DNA of 64,000 nt from Seriola aureovittata (taxonomy: Eukaryota; Chordata; Actinopteri; Carangiformes; Carangidae): positions 18,325,992 through 18,389,991 of the forward strand of contig NC_079375.1 of the NCBI RefSeq assembly GCF_021018895.1, read 5' to 3'. The first letter of the stretch is position 1. Every line of letters starts with the position of its first letter. The notes under the pieces are model-generated. The model searched no databases and was not told the DNA's origin. It was given only the letters and a program-made list of their open reading frames with translations. Shown here piece after piece: positions 24,237 to 38,941 of the stretch. Both the position numbers and the translations under genes were made by a program.

Positions 24237-27200
24237 AAATGTCTTTTTCACGTTTCACGTATGTCCTGTGCTGCCAACTTGTTTAAAACTCCTATTAGAC
24301 AACATCTAATTATAAATAATATATGTACGCTGCATAGTAAATGAAATCCTTTTCTGTTAAATGCCTGGTTCGAATTGCTATTACTCTGCTCTGTGGTGAA
24401 TCTATTGTTGGTTGCATGTTCAGCTCCCATGCAGGAGTGCTTAAATTGGATTGGTTTTGCCACTAAAATCATCAGGAATGTGAAACAGTGTGTGATCGAA
24501 GACCTCAGCTCTCTTCCTAATTATGAACAGTATGTTCCTAAACACTGGGGATGCTTGTGGAACGTGAGAATATAATATTCTCTCATACTCAAGTAATTAA
24601 AATCAAATTTTCTTTCTTAGGAAAAGGCAAATGTATAAAAAAATTTTAAAAAAAGAATACCGTAGTTGTACAAGAAAAGTTAGAAAATAAAATGTGATCA
24701 AGAAGAAGGGATGGTGCACATTGAGTATGTCATTATAATTCTTTTATATTTTTTTTGTGTTTTCAGTTTGTATAAATGAGGCAATCACTGACACTGCATG
24801 CAAGATTTTATGGCAGAGATGAGGGACATGTGCTCCACCACCCATTTCATTACATCTGAACAAATTGTCAGTTGGCCTCGGGGAGCTGCCGTCTCTCCTC
24901 GGCTGACACAGACAGTTAATCCTCATTTTTGGCTCACAGTTATGATGCCATGCAAGGTCAGTTGTGTTGTAACCAAAGAGGTCAGTATCAGCCCAGGACA
25001 TCAGGCAGGGCCAGATTTCAAATGCACAATAATCAGATAAAAAAAATTGGAATATATTCAGTTCTTTCTAACTGTGCAGTAATTATAAATAGCTACCAAA
25101 ATGTCCAGTTTCTTTTGGAGCAATGCAAAGTTTTCCAATGCTATTAATTTATAAGGTACAGCAGGGCATCAGAATGAAGAAAGTGTGCAGATATAGCATT
25201 TTTTTCTCAACACCTACTACTTGTAATTAGATATGGAAAGCCGCTGTGACACTAATTTGATTTGAGTAGTCTTCTGTGCGTCTCCACACACGAGCCTCTG
25301 AGAGATACAGTGTGTTTACAGGGCTTTATTCCAACCAAACCCTACAACAGATGCTTTCAGCTGTCAGGGCCTCTCGGGTTTAGACAGTGCAAGCTATCAG
25401 TGAATTTATTTGCAAATGTGTTTGGTTGGGATCAAAGCCTACATGCATGTCTCCGGATGGCACATGATTAAGACTGGTAGCAAAATGTTATGAAAAAAAT
25501 CATTTATTATTCTACACCCTTAAACCCCTAAAATGTTAATTGCTCTGAAAACAAATTTTATCAGTCTGCTTCTCTCTATGAGCGATGAGTTCCACATGAA
25601 CACACAGTTATCTGCCAGTGTCAGCACAGTTTTGGTTATTTTACATGAAAGATTTCTGTATTAGTGCTCTGTGTGTACATTTTTCACCAGTTTGAAGAGA
25701 TGGAGCAGATTAACTGAGTGTTTTGACAGTGAAAGAAAAACTCCATGATTTTATATATCACGGGGAGCTGCCTGAAATCGGATAAATTGCATGAAGTGAT
25801 ATCGCTTTGGTGGTGGTTGTGTTGCCTTGTGGGTAATGTAGGCATCAGGGTTTGGCAAAAAAAGGAGACTATTTGGAATAAAAAAGATGATATCTCTGGA
25901 TCTGATTTTGCTGCAATAACTTTTGACTTTTTTTTTCTTCAGAGAACTGTCCATGAGTCTGACAATGTTATACAAGTACAATGCTAAATCCGTGAAGAAT
26001 TCTTTATGGATAATACCCAACTTTGCTATTTAGTCATCAATAATACGTTTTAAAGAAATATCTATGTTTCAGGGACTTTAACATTTCTGTGATTTCAAAG
26101 AGTTGGATTTCTTCTATGAGCTAACCAGCTAACCAGTCGACCTTTTGTCTATAGATTTGACTCTACAGATGAAATTTTAAAGAGCTGACAAGAACTGACG
26201 GCAGTGCAGTAAACATGCTTCCCTCTTCTTCAAGGTCTTTGTATTGACACGTCTGACATAACTATGAATCTGCTGGAACTTGATATCCTATTATCATTTT
26301 TATTGCGGTTCATTGGGCAAGATGAAATCTTAGAAAATGGTCAGGTAACACTGTAGCGTCTCTATTATTATCAGTTTTATATCAGCGGTTAAACACCTGT
26401 CCGATCTTATGACACACACTGGGTACAAGCTGTTTTATGTACTTCACAGTATGGGTAGATGTCATCCACAGGGTTATATGAGGGCTAGTTGGGTGAAATT
26501 TTTATGGGCAATCTGTCTTATACACACTTTACACACTGTAAAATGTGTATTGTGAGATAGTAGAAATACTGTTATTAAACAGAGGGAATACCCGTGTTGC
26601 ATTGCAATGGCTTTTCCCTTCACACAGCGAGTTAATAGTAATAGAGAACTCACCAAACACTGTATGACATGGAGCTAAAAACATCAACTTGGATTCAGCG
26701 GCACCTTTTATCTATCTGGCAATGCAACAGCTGCTTGGGGGAAGCACTTGTCATGGCTACTGCTGTTGCTATGAGACAACTGACGATCCATTTGATTTGC
26801 AGTATTCTTTGGCTAAAAGCTGAAATATTTTTAACTTTCACCGCTGAGTGTCTTCTGAGTGCAAGAAATGCTCTCTGCTCAGATAGCAGCAGCAGCGGGA
26901 CGCACATAAGCATGTCTTTCCCTTTCAGAGCACAAGATAAAGACTTTTCTAACTTTAGGTAACCTAGCAACACATTTACCCACAAGTTTGCATATGTCTG
27001 TACAACATCAACTGTCAATGGAAAATCACAAGCTTCAGGTGAGTTAGTGGCTGGTGTTCAGCTCACAATGATTACGTTAAGATCAGAAAACACTGAATTC
27101 TAGTTCACTCACACTTTTCCAGAACAGGGTCTCACAGTTTTTTTCAGGTGATCATATGAAAATGTGGTTGTTTTTATGTTGCAGGCCTGTTTCCGAGCAT

Positions 27201-30200
27201 GAGGCGTAGTCACAAGACACGTAACACAGTTATTGTGAAACTTGACTGCGTGACCCAGTGACCTAGTAAACCACATCTGTGGCCCACCAACTTAAACTTT
27301 AACTAGGTGCGAGGACAGCCCTTATTTTTTTCTGAGTTCACATGAAACATCAACAGTTAAAAGACTTACTGATCACACGATATCAGCGGGGTAAAGGAGG
27401 AAAATCGTGTTGGACGGTGAGATCAGTTTTAGGTTCTTCAGTGTGCGTTGCAGAACACAGGAGACAGAGCTATAGACCAATCATAGCAACCATCTAGTCT
27501 ATTTTACTGCTGAAACATTATGCAAAAACAAGACTTCATTCACTGTAATGAAGATTCAACCTGGAATACAAATCTCTGACAACAGTCTCAACTTTAACTT
27601 TTTGACTTTTAAGTTTATTTTGTTCTGAGTAACTTCAGCAGTCGGACTGTACGACAGAGGACGGGGCAGCAGTGTGGGGTAGGACTACACTGCTGCACTA
27701 GCAACCAACAGAGCGAGCTACAGTAGTTGCCTGGGCACAGAGCCCAGAGGAGAGTGAGGGGACAAAGGGGCGATGTGAATTAAACAGAGAGATTGAGATA
27801 AAGCGGCGGCTAACTTGAGGCAGTGAGTGGCTGTTAAAACAGAGGACGCACAGTGGCAGGGAGGGACATTGAGGGCAGCGGAGGGAGCGAAAGGACACAG
27901 TGGTCAGAGATAACAACAGATAAAAGACGTGTTTAGATGCTTGAGAAACCGTGAACACATGAGAGGGAAGCTGTAGGAAACACAGGTGGGGCTGGATTCT
28001 AGAGAGAGATAGACCACTCAAGGGACTGGCGCCGGCTAGTAAAACAATATCCTCAAAGAAATGATTCACATTACTTATATTACCCCCTTTCGCCCTGCAC
28101 ACTCAGCTGTGTGGGAAGATGAGAGCCTCGTGTATCAAATAAAAATGTTAGGCCAATGTAAAGTTTTGAGGTTATGAGATCATGAAAGCACAAATAAAAG
28201 TAGAGATGAATAAATTTAGACAAATTCAGTGTTGACTATTATAGTAAGATATAAGGAGAACATGTAGGATTATTTATTTATGGTACAAGGCCCTAGTATT
28301 ACTTGTTCATGACTATATTTAAGAGTACAGTCCTTGCTGTCAAAGATGAGAGATGAGTTGATATTTAGGCGAGGTAGATGAACATCTCTCAAAAGCCACT
28401 TCCCCAAATGCACCTTCATTTTTCTGAGTCAGCATCATTCAGGAATAGAAATCAGAGTCACTTTTCTGGAAGAGACACTCCGCCAATTTGCCTGTTCAAG
28501 ACCCAGCAGGATTTCCACAACACTCCCAGGCAAAGCACAAAACACATTGTGAGGTTATTGCTGTAGGTATGACATTTTCACAAAGCCACTGAGGCAACGC
28601 GCTCCCTCTACTGTTTCACTGCAAGATACAGTAGGAAAAAGTCACGCAGCAAATAAAAGGTGCAGGCTCCCCTTTCAGTGGATTCCTGCGATGCTTTATT
28701 CAGTCTTAGGTCAGACAGGACATGTACATTAAAAAGACTCAGACTGAAATGTGTGAGTGCAATTTGATTTCTGGGATGTTAAACAAAATGGCAAACCTGG
28801 TCAGTGTAAAATCCATCATTTAGGCAGCCATGGTATGAATCCCTAAATGATCCTACAGTCACATCACAGGAACAGACACAACAGAAAGCAGTCTTAGAGG
28901 TGTGCGACGGGCAAGAGATGACCAGGGTTAAGGTCAAGGAGAAAAAAGTTGCCGTCTGCTGTTCAACACTCCCTTAACACCTTTAGAAATTATCACAGAT
29001 TTAATGTATTTCAGAACATTTCAGATCAAGAATAAAATGGATTTTATCTATCACATATTTCCATGTAACAAGATTAAATGAGTAATAAGGGAGTTCATCA
29101 GAAGTCAGGAAGTTAGAAAGTTTGTCACCTCAAAACACAATTACACAATATCACACATCACATATTGTGAAAGCTTTGGGAAAACTGTAGGTCACGTCTT
29201 GCCTTGAAAAGAATGTCTTCATCGGTTTTCTTGCCTCATTTTGTTTTGAAAGAGGACGGACATGAGAGAACAGGCCGTCGCTTCTGCTCATAAAAGAGAA
29301 ATGTGACAGAGGCCAGATTCAGCCCTGCACAGCTACTTTGGGTCGCTGGTCTCCAAAGTTACAATGTGCAAAACAGTTGATGGGAGTTTTCTCACTGAAA
29401 TCGACACTAATTGCAGACATCAGTAGAGAGTAGTCTTGTGTGCACAATGCTTGTTCAATGAGCTTTCAAAGACAAAAAAGAAAAGAAACAAGTGGAAAAT
29501 GTTGGGCAGCTGCACACTGAGCCACAGACGGTTTGCTTTTAATCACGTTTCTTGATTAACTTTATATTACAAGCAGAATAGTGAAGGTAACAATGCACAC
29601 AGCCTGGTTAATTAGGTTTACAATGATTCATCACAGGTCATTAATTTCTGGGAATAAAAAAGAAAAAAAACATCAGTCTGACAACTGTTGTGTGTATTGT
29701 GTGGCCAGGTAGTGGTTTACAGATTAGGGTGTGTTTACAAGCACTTAAGAAATCAGGTGACAGTCAACTTTCTGCTGCAAACCTGATTTCATAAAGTTTA
29801 TGTAACTGATTTAGGGAACTGAGAAAATGGATTTTTCCAGCCCCAGTTTCTTGGCCATGTATACACATAACCGGGTTTCTAATCAGCTTTTTTATGTTTC
29901 CATGGTAAAAACTTAAAAACTTGTTTTGACCACAGTGCAGCAGGTTGAAAGAAGAGCATCTTCTTTTCACTATAAGATTAAAAATAAGTAGCTAATGCTT
30001 TCAAAATAAGATCAGGTAATGACCTACAACATGTATAAGCAGATATACACTAACCAGGTCATTACAGTGCGAATGTATCTGATTACCTGTGTAATCTGAT
30101 TTGTCTGGTGTCTCGTGTGCACGTAAATACACTGAATGACTGACAGGGAAAATATGAAAAAGTGAGTGAGTAATGCCACTTATTAGGCAGAGAAAGATGA

Positions 30201-33200
30201 GAGTGATGACACGACTTTGAGCAACACACTCCACCCTCCAGTAAAGCTGCTTGATGGCACACACTGCCCATGTGTGAAGGTGGGGAAAAAGGGAGTTTCT
30301 GGAAAAGACTAAGCCTGATCTGTCAACTTTCCATGATTAGCAATGTTGAGTTTAGGGGGTTTTCAAGGACATAAACAAAATCCATTACATCATGTGTCTG
30401 CTCTCTGTTTCGAGGGACAGGATTCCTGAGCGCTAATGCAAACCCCTTCACCTGACTGAAGTCATGACATCATCCTCACAAGATGTGCAAACAGGAAACG
30501 TTAAAAGAAGTGTTGTCATGGAAACGGTGCAACGTGTCTTCAGTGGGAACAGATGGATGCAATTCAGAGCGGGTTCACAGACAGACTTTAGTTCCCCTTC
30601 GTGTGTCGCAAGAGAAGCAACAGTCAGAAAACGGCAGACAGACAGATAGTGACGGACGGCAGGCTCTCAGTGCCGCCAGGTAACGGAACTACTGGCTTGC
30701 AGTGAAAATAACACAGTGTTCACAGTGAGAGCACACACTAGAGCCAGAAAAATAAGTGAAGTGAATGAAGTAGAAGTTGAATAAATCGGGTGATTTTCAT
30801 TCACTTGGGAGAAGAAGGCCACAGAGACAAAGAGAGAGAGCCGGGAGACCTTTAAATAGAACTGAATCCATCAGAGGACACAAAGGAATCCAGCCTGTCA
30901 GCCAATTGGTAATGTCAGGAGGCCAAATTGAAGTGTTGATTAGAGGCCGATGTTACAGCTTCCTGAACAAAGAGCGAAGGAGAAGAAGACGGGGGAGGAT
31001 TATCTTGCTTTCATTCATTACTGTTCTCATTCATTACAGAGATGGACAGTGATTGGATCGCCCCGGTCATAATACTGGACCTGTGTGCGCTGGTGGCCGA
31101 TTTAATAAATGAAAACAATGGCGCTCTGAGTCAGTGTTCCCCAAACACAGAAGCAAAAACATTTTCCTCTTCAAATTAATTTTATTCCGCAGTGAAAAAC
31201 GTCACACGCCACCATGTTTTTTTTTTTCAGTGCATATAAAACAGGTAAAGGTGATAGCTTTTTTTTTCCTCTTCTATGTTTGTAACAACCTTCATCCAAA
31301 GAGGGCACTTATGTCTGGGAAAAGCATGGCTCACACTCATAGTCTAGTCTGTGGCGGCGCTAAACGTGGGATTTATGGGTTTGTAAAAAGCGACTGCTTT
31401 CAAAACTGATTCAGCTGCGCGGCTTTCCTTCCTCGCATAAATTTCTTTGAATCTAAAGTGGCTGGTGCTGTGATGCGTAACAGACTGTGAAGCAAAACGG
31501 ATCCATCAAAAAAGGTTTTTACTGATGTGTTCAGTGTATTTTTGGAAATTAATTGCATTAAAATGATTCTCAAACAGACTGGCAGAGGTAATGTCCCAAT
31601 ACAGTAAATGCAATATTTCTCCACCAGCACTTATGTATGACACACAGACACATCCGAACACTGGGTGGAACAGATTAGAGGAAATGGATCGGTCCTGACA
31701 GAGAGGCGGGGTAAATGGGACGATAATCAGGTGTGAAATCACTCTGGGTTTCTTTCTGCAGTAGTTCACTCTGTCCCTCATTTTCTCTGTCTCTCCCAAG
31801 GCACAGGGCCATTACTGCTTTACACAAAACTAACACAACTAATAGCAGAGCTTTTAACACTCATACTGTACAGGCAGAACGGTAGGGAATTGTTAAACTG
31901 TCAGGTCTCTCAGGTATGTGACTACCCCCGAGAAAGCACCAGAATTCAGGATTTTATGCTTTCTCTCTGTCTTCGTCTCCCACAGAGGCCTTTCAGTCCA
32001 TTTTTATCCATTCATACTCTTAACCTGAGCGGATCAGTCATTTCCTCTAAATCTCTACTTGTTTATCCCACACTATCCTCCATCTCCATCCATCCCTCCT
32101 TTTCTCCTGTCTTTGTAGCAATGTTTTCATACTATTATGTTAATACAAATAATAAATAGAGAGGATAAATGGAAATTATGCAATTACTGCTTACATCAAC
32201 TGAAAAAATTATGCAATGTAGAAATACTTCAGTTTTTGCCCTGCAGGCCTGTTTCTCAAGTTTTCATGTTTTTTTTTTTACTCAACAATAAATAATTTGG
32301 GGTAAAAATATTCACTTGACAGTTGGTAACTAAGCTAGCAGGCCTGGCACTATACAGCCTGGCAAGAAAGCAAACAGTAGATTTGGTGTTGCACATGGAC
32401 TCCTTGGAGAGTTATAGCAGGTTTGGCATGGAGAAACAAATGCATATACTATACACAAAAGCCTATCTAATGAGCTCTGTGGTTGCAAAGGAATATATGA
32501 ATGTTGTCTAAAGTTAAAATGTTTATTGCATCATATTTCACACTGAATATTGTTGGAGAAAGATGAGCTTAAAAATCATCTGCTGTAACATAACACAATT
32601 ATTGTTCTAGAAACCTATGTTACTGTGCTTATTTAAAGTTCCTCTTCAGACATGTTTTAAACTAAAACTACGATTAATATTTTGTTTAACATAGTTTTCC
32701 CACGTTAAAAGTGAAAAGAAATGGAAAACTGGGGTCGGAAGCACATCTACGCTTATTTCCTCATTGAGAAACCTGGATCAGGCCTTGTGCCCTGCCCACC
32801 ACCACTGCTCACGTCAGGCTGAAAGTTGAAAGAGCAGAACCTTCAAGATGGTTAGCATTAGAGGAAACATGGAAGAGATTCATCCACGAGTTTGAGTGTA
32901 GGTCAGACCGAGGCTCAGATGAGGTGTCTGTTGTGACTGAAATCGGCGACTAGCCGACATATAGGAATGGTTAGCGTATTGTTAGCATCTTTAATTGGTT
33001 TATTATGTTTGTCAGCTCGCAACTGGCTGTGGCTGACACAATGTTAGTGGTTGTGCTAATGCAAACTCTCGCCCTCCGTAATGACAAGGTTTTGGGTGTA
33101 TTTTGCCCGCCCCCCCCAGTACCCACAAGTTGACAGGATTGGTTCCTTAGGTATGTGATGTATGAATCCCTGGTACTGACTATATTTTATTAAAAAAAAA

Positions 33201-34019
33201 ACATAATTCAAACATTTTAACAAGGTTAAAAACTTGATTTTCATCAGAAAGAATAACAGAGACCAGAATCTTGCATATGAGCTTATGTGTGCAGTAGAAT
33301 GAGACACTGGTTAGTCTGCATTCAATATAAAGAGCAGCAATGTTTAAGAGACAATTTAGCATTTTCAGTTGAAGATGAACTACTGAACCACAAACACAAA
33401 AATAGAGATAATGTAATGCACTTGTTCTGAGATTTGAGTAACTCCAATGGAGAGTGAAATAGCTATTATAACTAACTGCATCAAAAGTATGTAAAAGACA
33501 AACACATGAAAACAAAAATATTTCATTACACCGAGTAATGTACAAAACAACTACATGAGAATATTAGTGGAACACATCACTGAGCACTTTCCTAAGAATG
33601 TGTGCAATGAGCAAGTCAGTACAAGAACCCTGGTTAACTGCTCATCAAACTTGAGGCTGCTTATTCCATAACTCATCCCTGACCCCTCCCTTTACATTGG
33701 AGAAAGGTTGCCGAGTTCATTAGTAGTGAGGGAAGAGGGACCAAATAACACATTTCTAAATATATTGTCTTTGTGTTGTACAAAAGCCTCCAGCACCGAG
33801 CTTTTAATATCTGTGAGGTGCTCAGGTGAAGGTGTTGGCAGTCAGGTTGCTATAGAGACAGCAAATCATTATTGTTACAATGCCACTGGTTTCCTGTGCC
33901 TGATGTAAATTAAATCAGGAGTGAATCAAGAAATAAATCATCCTGGTTTAAAAAGTGGTTTTCAGAGATTAATATAAAAAATGTTTTCATTAATTTGTTA
34001 TTGACATTATGCCCTGCAG
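24237..34019. other. Intronic stretch, nothing coding seen
   Basis: Nearly 10 kb with few microsatellites, AT-rich, and no recognised exon. The 134-codon minus-strand frame at 27698-28102 has no domain, no splice context and biased Ser/Leu composition; I read it as chance. A poly-A run occurs at about 33190. Confidence 0.45.
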
Positions 34020-34620
34020 TAAATTAAAGAAGATTAATGCCAGACACCTGTGTTAGTGCTCATTAGTGAGAGCAGGTGCACATGCAGCTCTGGCCTCAGG
34101 GTGCTCATGGATCAATAAAAGGCCATTAATGTGATGGAATCAAAGAGTAGAAAACAGATAAAACAATAGAAGCAGAAAAAAAAAGAGTGATAACAAAAAA
34201 GGCAGTAGCGTCCAGCCACGAAATCACTGGCAATAAACAGCAGATTCCCAAAGTATTTCTAACCTTCCTTTAGGGAAGTGGTTTAGTTCATCCAAGAGCA
34301 AAATCAATCCCAAACCATGTCTCTTCAAACTTCACTTAATCACAATCTGGGAATCAGTCTGAGGTTTGGGAGCTGAAGCAGGTCAGTGTTGCACCTGTAA
34401 TACACACTCAGGGCTGAGGATGATCAATTAAAGTGAAATGTCAACTCTGGCTGAGGCACCACTTAACGGCAGGTCTGGCAGAATAAGAACCGCTTGTCCT
34501 GGCAAGGTCATCAGCTATTTCTATTTAAGGAGACTTTCAGGAGAGGGTACTCCAAACTTTCTCCAAAGCCTTTGAATTAAAGATCGGCGTCAAAATAATC
34601 CTCTGACATTAAGATAGTAA
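34020..34620. other. Candidate conserved non-coding block
   Basis: Repeat-free and of balanced composition, with several long non-repetitive words such as 'aataaaaggccattaatgtg' (34115 onward). There is no open frame. It stands out against the surrounding low-complexity sequence. Conservation was not tested. Confidence 0.25.
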
Positions 34621-34779
34621 TAATCCACCCCCTCCATTCATACTGTTAACATTTTACTCATTGTAGTGCGTTGCAGGAATTACACTCTATTAGTGTGTGA
34701 ATGTGTATCTAAAACAATAAATCATATTCCAGCACTCTAACCTTCACCAGTCAGTCCATGTTTTGCTCTGCAGCCCATC

Positions 34780-35340
34780 ATGAGCACCCAGTTTCTCCCC
34801 TGCCTCACTCCTCTCTGAGCAGCCCCCTCCTCCTTCAGTCCTCCATCACCTATCACTTCAGGTGATCTCCCACAGCAGCGACACCAGTCGCTTCACACGA
34901 TTTTCAATTTGTCCCTCGCTCACTCTTTACACCTCGTCTTTCTTTTATTTGTCTTTTTTCATCCCGTCTCTGTCACTCTTCATCCTGGCTGCCACTCTGT
35001 GATCACGATCTCATGTCTCACTGCTACCTCTGACTCATTGTCCGTATATTTTGGTTGAATCATCTTTTCACAGTCTCTCCATTGTGGTCGCTTTTTCTCT
35101 TTGCTCACTATTGTTCCTTTATTCAACCCCACTTTTTGCAGTAGACATCTTTCTGATTTTCTGAAACCTCTTACACTAGACAGCGTATGAAAAGCACTCT
35201 CTTGACTTTTCAGGCTTTCTGTTTCACATGATACTCTGTCTTTCTCCTCTCGCGTGTCACCAACTTCTCCAATCGTCTCCTACTCTTTCCTTTCTGTCTT
35301 GTTTTATTTCTTAAGCTCTTTTTTGCCTCTTTTCCCCTCT
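34780..35340. repeat. Pyrimidine-rich low-complexity tract
   Basis: The plus strand is strongly enriched in C and T, with many CTC, CTTT and TCC words but no fixed period. It yields no meaningful frame. Confidence 0.6.
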
Positions 35341-38300
35341 TCTCTGTTCGTCTCTGCTGTTAAATATTTGATTTTGAGTGCACTGACATGACACCACTGT
35401 TGCCGGCTGGAGCTGAGGGTGTTTAGATCTCAAAGCAGAGGATGATGAAGGAAACATGCGGCACTTTCGAAACATACATCTGAGAAGTCTTTTCTGTGAC
35501 ACATAATGTTGTAGTGCAGGTTCGGAACAGCCAGTCACAGACATTTTTTTTTAACACTGTGTCAAGAGCAATGCTGTAGAAAACGGTTGCAAAGAAAGAG
35601 GCTTCCATCCAACAAGGACATTAAATTTGAGGGGAATATTTGTTGATGTAAATTCAACTCAGACATTTTACTGAAGCTGTTAAATAACTGCAGAGGCACC
35701 GTAAAATAGCCACTATAAACATTAGCACAATTAGCATCTGTAAAGTGCTTGGTGTGGTTTATAGTGCAGGTGCAAACATCAAGTGCTCTCTCGATTTAGG
35801 GGAAGAAATAAATTGGCTGGAGTTTGTGTTTTTCAAAATCATCAATGCAACCTGAACTCAAATGAATTAGACGTGTGTGTTCAAGGCATTCAAGATCAGG
35901 GCTGGGTAATATAAGAAAATCACACAGTACATATCTGTCTTTGTGTGCGTGGGCTCTCATGAGGAGCTGCTTGTCTAAATGCGCAACACTTCAAGGGAAT
36001 GAACATGAAAGAGTAAGAAAGCAGCCCAAAGAGAGGCGAGCATGCACATGTGACAGTGAAAAGCCGAGGGAGACAAATCAGAGAAGCATAAAAAAGCAGA
36101 GTGCAAGCCATTACGCCTGAGGCTAGCAGCTAAGTTAAGCTAAAGGACTACCCCACTGACCCACATATCAAACAGCCAGCAGTTAGTGTGAAACTCTAGC
36201 TTGCTAACTGCCAGGCTGCCACTACAAAGCTGAGTCACAGCGTCCAGCAGGAAGATTTATAATTCAAACACTGACCAACCTGTAATGGAACAAAGTGAAA
36301 CTCAACAGCAAAAACCAAGCAGAACTGAACTGGAACTAACCTTGAGGACAAAACCGCTATTAAAGGATCAGTTTGACCAAATTAAAACATCTTTTTTCTC
36401 ACCACAAGTGGCGTCTAAACATACACGTTTAGATATTATGCGCTGCGGTACAGGAATTTCATAAACTGAAAAATTACTTTGAAAATCTCAACAGCAAAGC
36501 ATTTTCCCAGAAACAGTAATACAGGATAATTTACTGACTTCCCTGTAGACAGTTTTATTTGGAACTATTTCTTCTGTAGAAAGCAGTAACAGAGTTGTTT
36601 CTGGAAGGACATGTTGCTGTGGAGTTTTCCTAATGTCATTTTTCAGTGCTTTGAGCAGCACAAATTTAATTTTTTCACCTTCGTTGTAGCACAGTGGCGG
36701 CAGAGGTCTGAGAGATGAATATCTCAAAGCCTCCGCAGATAAAACCAAAAATATTTACATGACTTAACATGTCAATGGGGCAACTGAGCAAATGTTTGCT
36801 TGAGATTTATCCCCAAATTCCCATTGAGAAGAAAAACTACACTAATCATTATAGAAATTGTAGAAAAGATGAATATTTGTAATGCATTGGTAAGCTGATA
36901 TATCGGGTCAGCAAGAGCAACAAACCCAGAAAGAACTAACCTCAGATATTTCAATATCAGATAACTCCAAAAACCCAACAATGAAGACATTAACTTTACC
37001 AAACTTTTATTCTGACACGTCGGTAAGAAGAAAGTATGCTAATGCAAAATAATGTCTGCAGTAATAAAATGGACCACTGGTCAGGGCATTCTCAAACATA
37101 TCCTATTTTTGATAGTATTCATGGTCATTATTCTCTGAAATATCCATTCAATGCATCTACTTTTGTCATTATCTTTCTATATAGTAGGTTTCATCAATAG
37201 TGCCATTCCTGCCCTGGGTTCAAACTCCCTACTTCTGTTTGGCTGTAAACAAATACCAGCTGCTTTTCTGTTGTCTTAACACAACACTGAAATCTTAATG
37301 ATAACAACATAACTTGTTGTGACAGCATGTTACCAGACCTTACCTGTACAGGTACAATTGTATATGTTCTAGAGGGAAAGATTCTATACTGAAGTGAACT
37401 AAAGCATAGTGCCTCCGGGTGCCATGGCTTTCACGTAAACAAGCTGGTCATGAATGGATGTCAGTGTTCTGTAGTTTTGGTGAATGGGTGGGTGCATGCA
37501 GCAGCGGCGGCAGCAGCAGCAGCAGCTGGTTTAGGTCTGACCTGGAGTGTGTAAGCTCATGTGACGCAGACTAAACAGTAGGGAAGAGGGAGGGAGGTCA
37601 GAGGCTGGCTTACAGGAGAAAAAACAAAAAAGTGGGTCACTTCTCGTTGACAGAACTGCTGGAATGTGACGCCCGAACGAGCTGGTAGTTGTGATTTTAA
37701 GTACGGAGTATGAATTAATCCCTGCCTGTGAAAACTCAGTGTTAGTATTTGTGTCTGCATGTCACGTTGCATATGTCACGTTTCTGTCGGCACACTTGGA
37801 AGTCCGGCGACTTTATGTGTGTTAGTCATTTTTCACACAGCGCAGTTAAAACATAAAAGCCATAGGGGATGGTGCGGGGATGTGGGTGTGCTGCAGTGCA
37901 GTTTTGAAACTTTTTTTTTTTGTTGTTGTTGAAAATATGACAATTTCCCTTCATAAGTCAACTCAGGAAGCTGATCAGCTGAGTGTCAGTGTCACGCTGC
38001 CTCATTCACATCGTCCCACACAACTGTGAAACTCTGCTAGCTCTCTACTTTCAGTCCTTATTGTTCAAACACTCCCTCTTACCGCCTTTGTATTCTGGCT
38101 CCATCCCTCTCCTCATAAAACTTCAGTATGTTCACTGCCACTTTTAGATCTTACCCTGCTTCTACTTATTCTCACTGCTGCAACTCTCTCTGCCTGTTTT
38201 TCTTCCATTCTGTCACTCTGTCATCCCTCTTACTTGTCTTCCCCCTCTTTTCAACCCAACTTCCCTCTTCCACATTGTTTTCTCCTCTCTTTGCTGCTTT

Positions 38301-38846
38301 AACCGTCTCTGAGACAGCATTGATTGGTCCTGTCATCTGGTCAGCTGAACTGTCAGGGGCTGAAACTGATTTGTTCTGGTGAATCATTTCACAGCTGTTG
38401 GATAAAGAACATTTAATGTAACCTTTTCAGCAACTGGGAAAAACAGTGCTGACATTTGCTTCACCACCAGAGTTTAGAAAAAAACTACTTTGTAATCCTT
38501 CAACTCATGTTAAAACCAGCCCCCTAAATTGGATTTATAAGGTTTTCACATGATAACAGTGATATGTGGCCAACAGAGAGTTGTAATGATTCAGAAAAAG
38601 GTCTGAAATTAAGTTCTGGGTGGCTTGTATAGTAGCTGATAAGGAAGGCAACATTAAACTGCCAGATTGTGCAGTGGAGTTTGGTGTGATGTGCGCTCGA
38701 GTACAAAGAGACGAGAGAGGAAGAGAAAGTGAAAGAGACGAAGTGGCACACATCAGGGCTGAAGCTAGGACAGCTCCCATTGTAGCAAATCAAAGCACCG
38801 CTAATTGGTACAATTACAGAGACAGGACATGAGAGAATACAGAGCT

Positions 38847-38848
<2 letters not shown>
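35341..38848. other. Intronic stretch, nothing coding seen
   Basis: Includes a short CAG/CGG-rich run at about 37498-37527 and a pyrimidine-rich segment at 38160-38300. No exon recognised. Confidence 0.5.

Positions 38849-38936
<88 letters not shown>
38849..38936. repeat. Compound (GT)n-(GA)n microsatellite
   Basis: (GT)21 at 38849-38890 passes through a TT step directly into (GA)22 at 38893-38936. Confidence 0.97.

Positions 38937-38941
<5 letters not shown>

Noticed and set aside
27698..28102. 134-codon minus-strand frame
   Set aside because: No domain, no splice sites that fit, biased Ser/Leu composition. Most likely chance.
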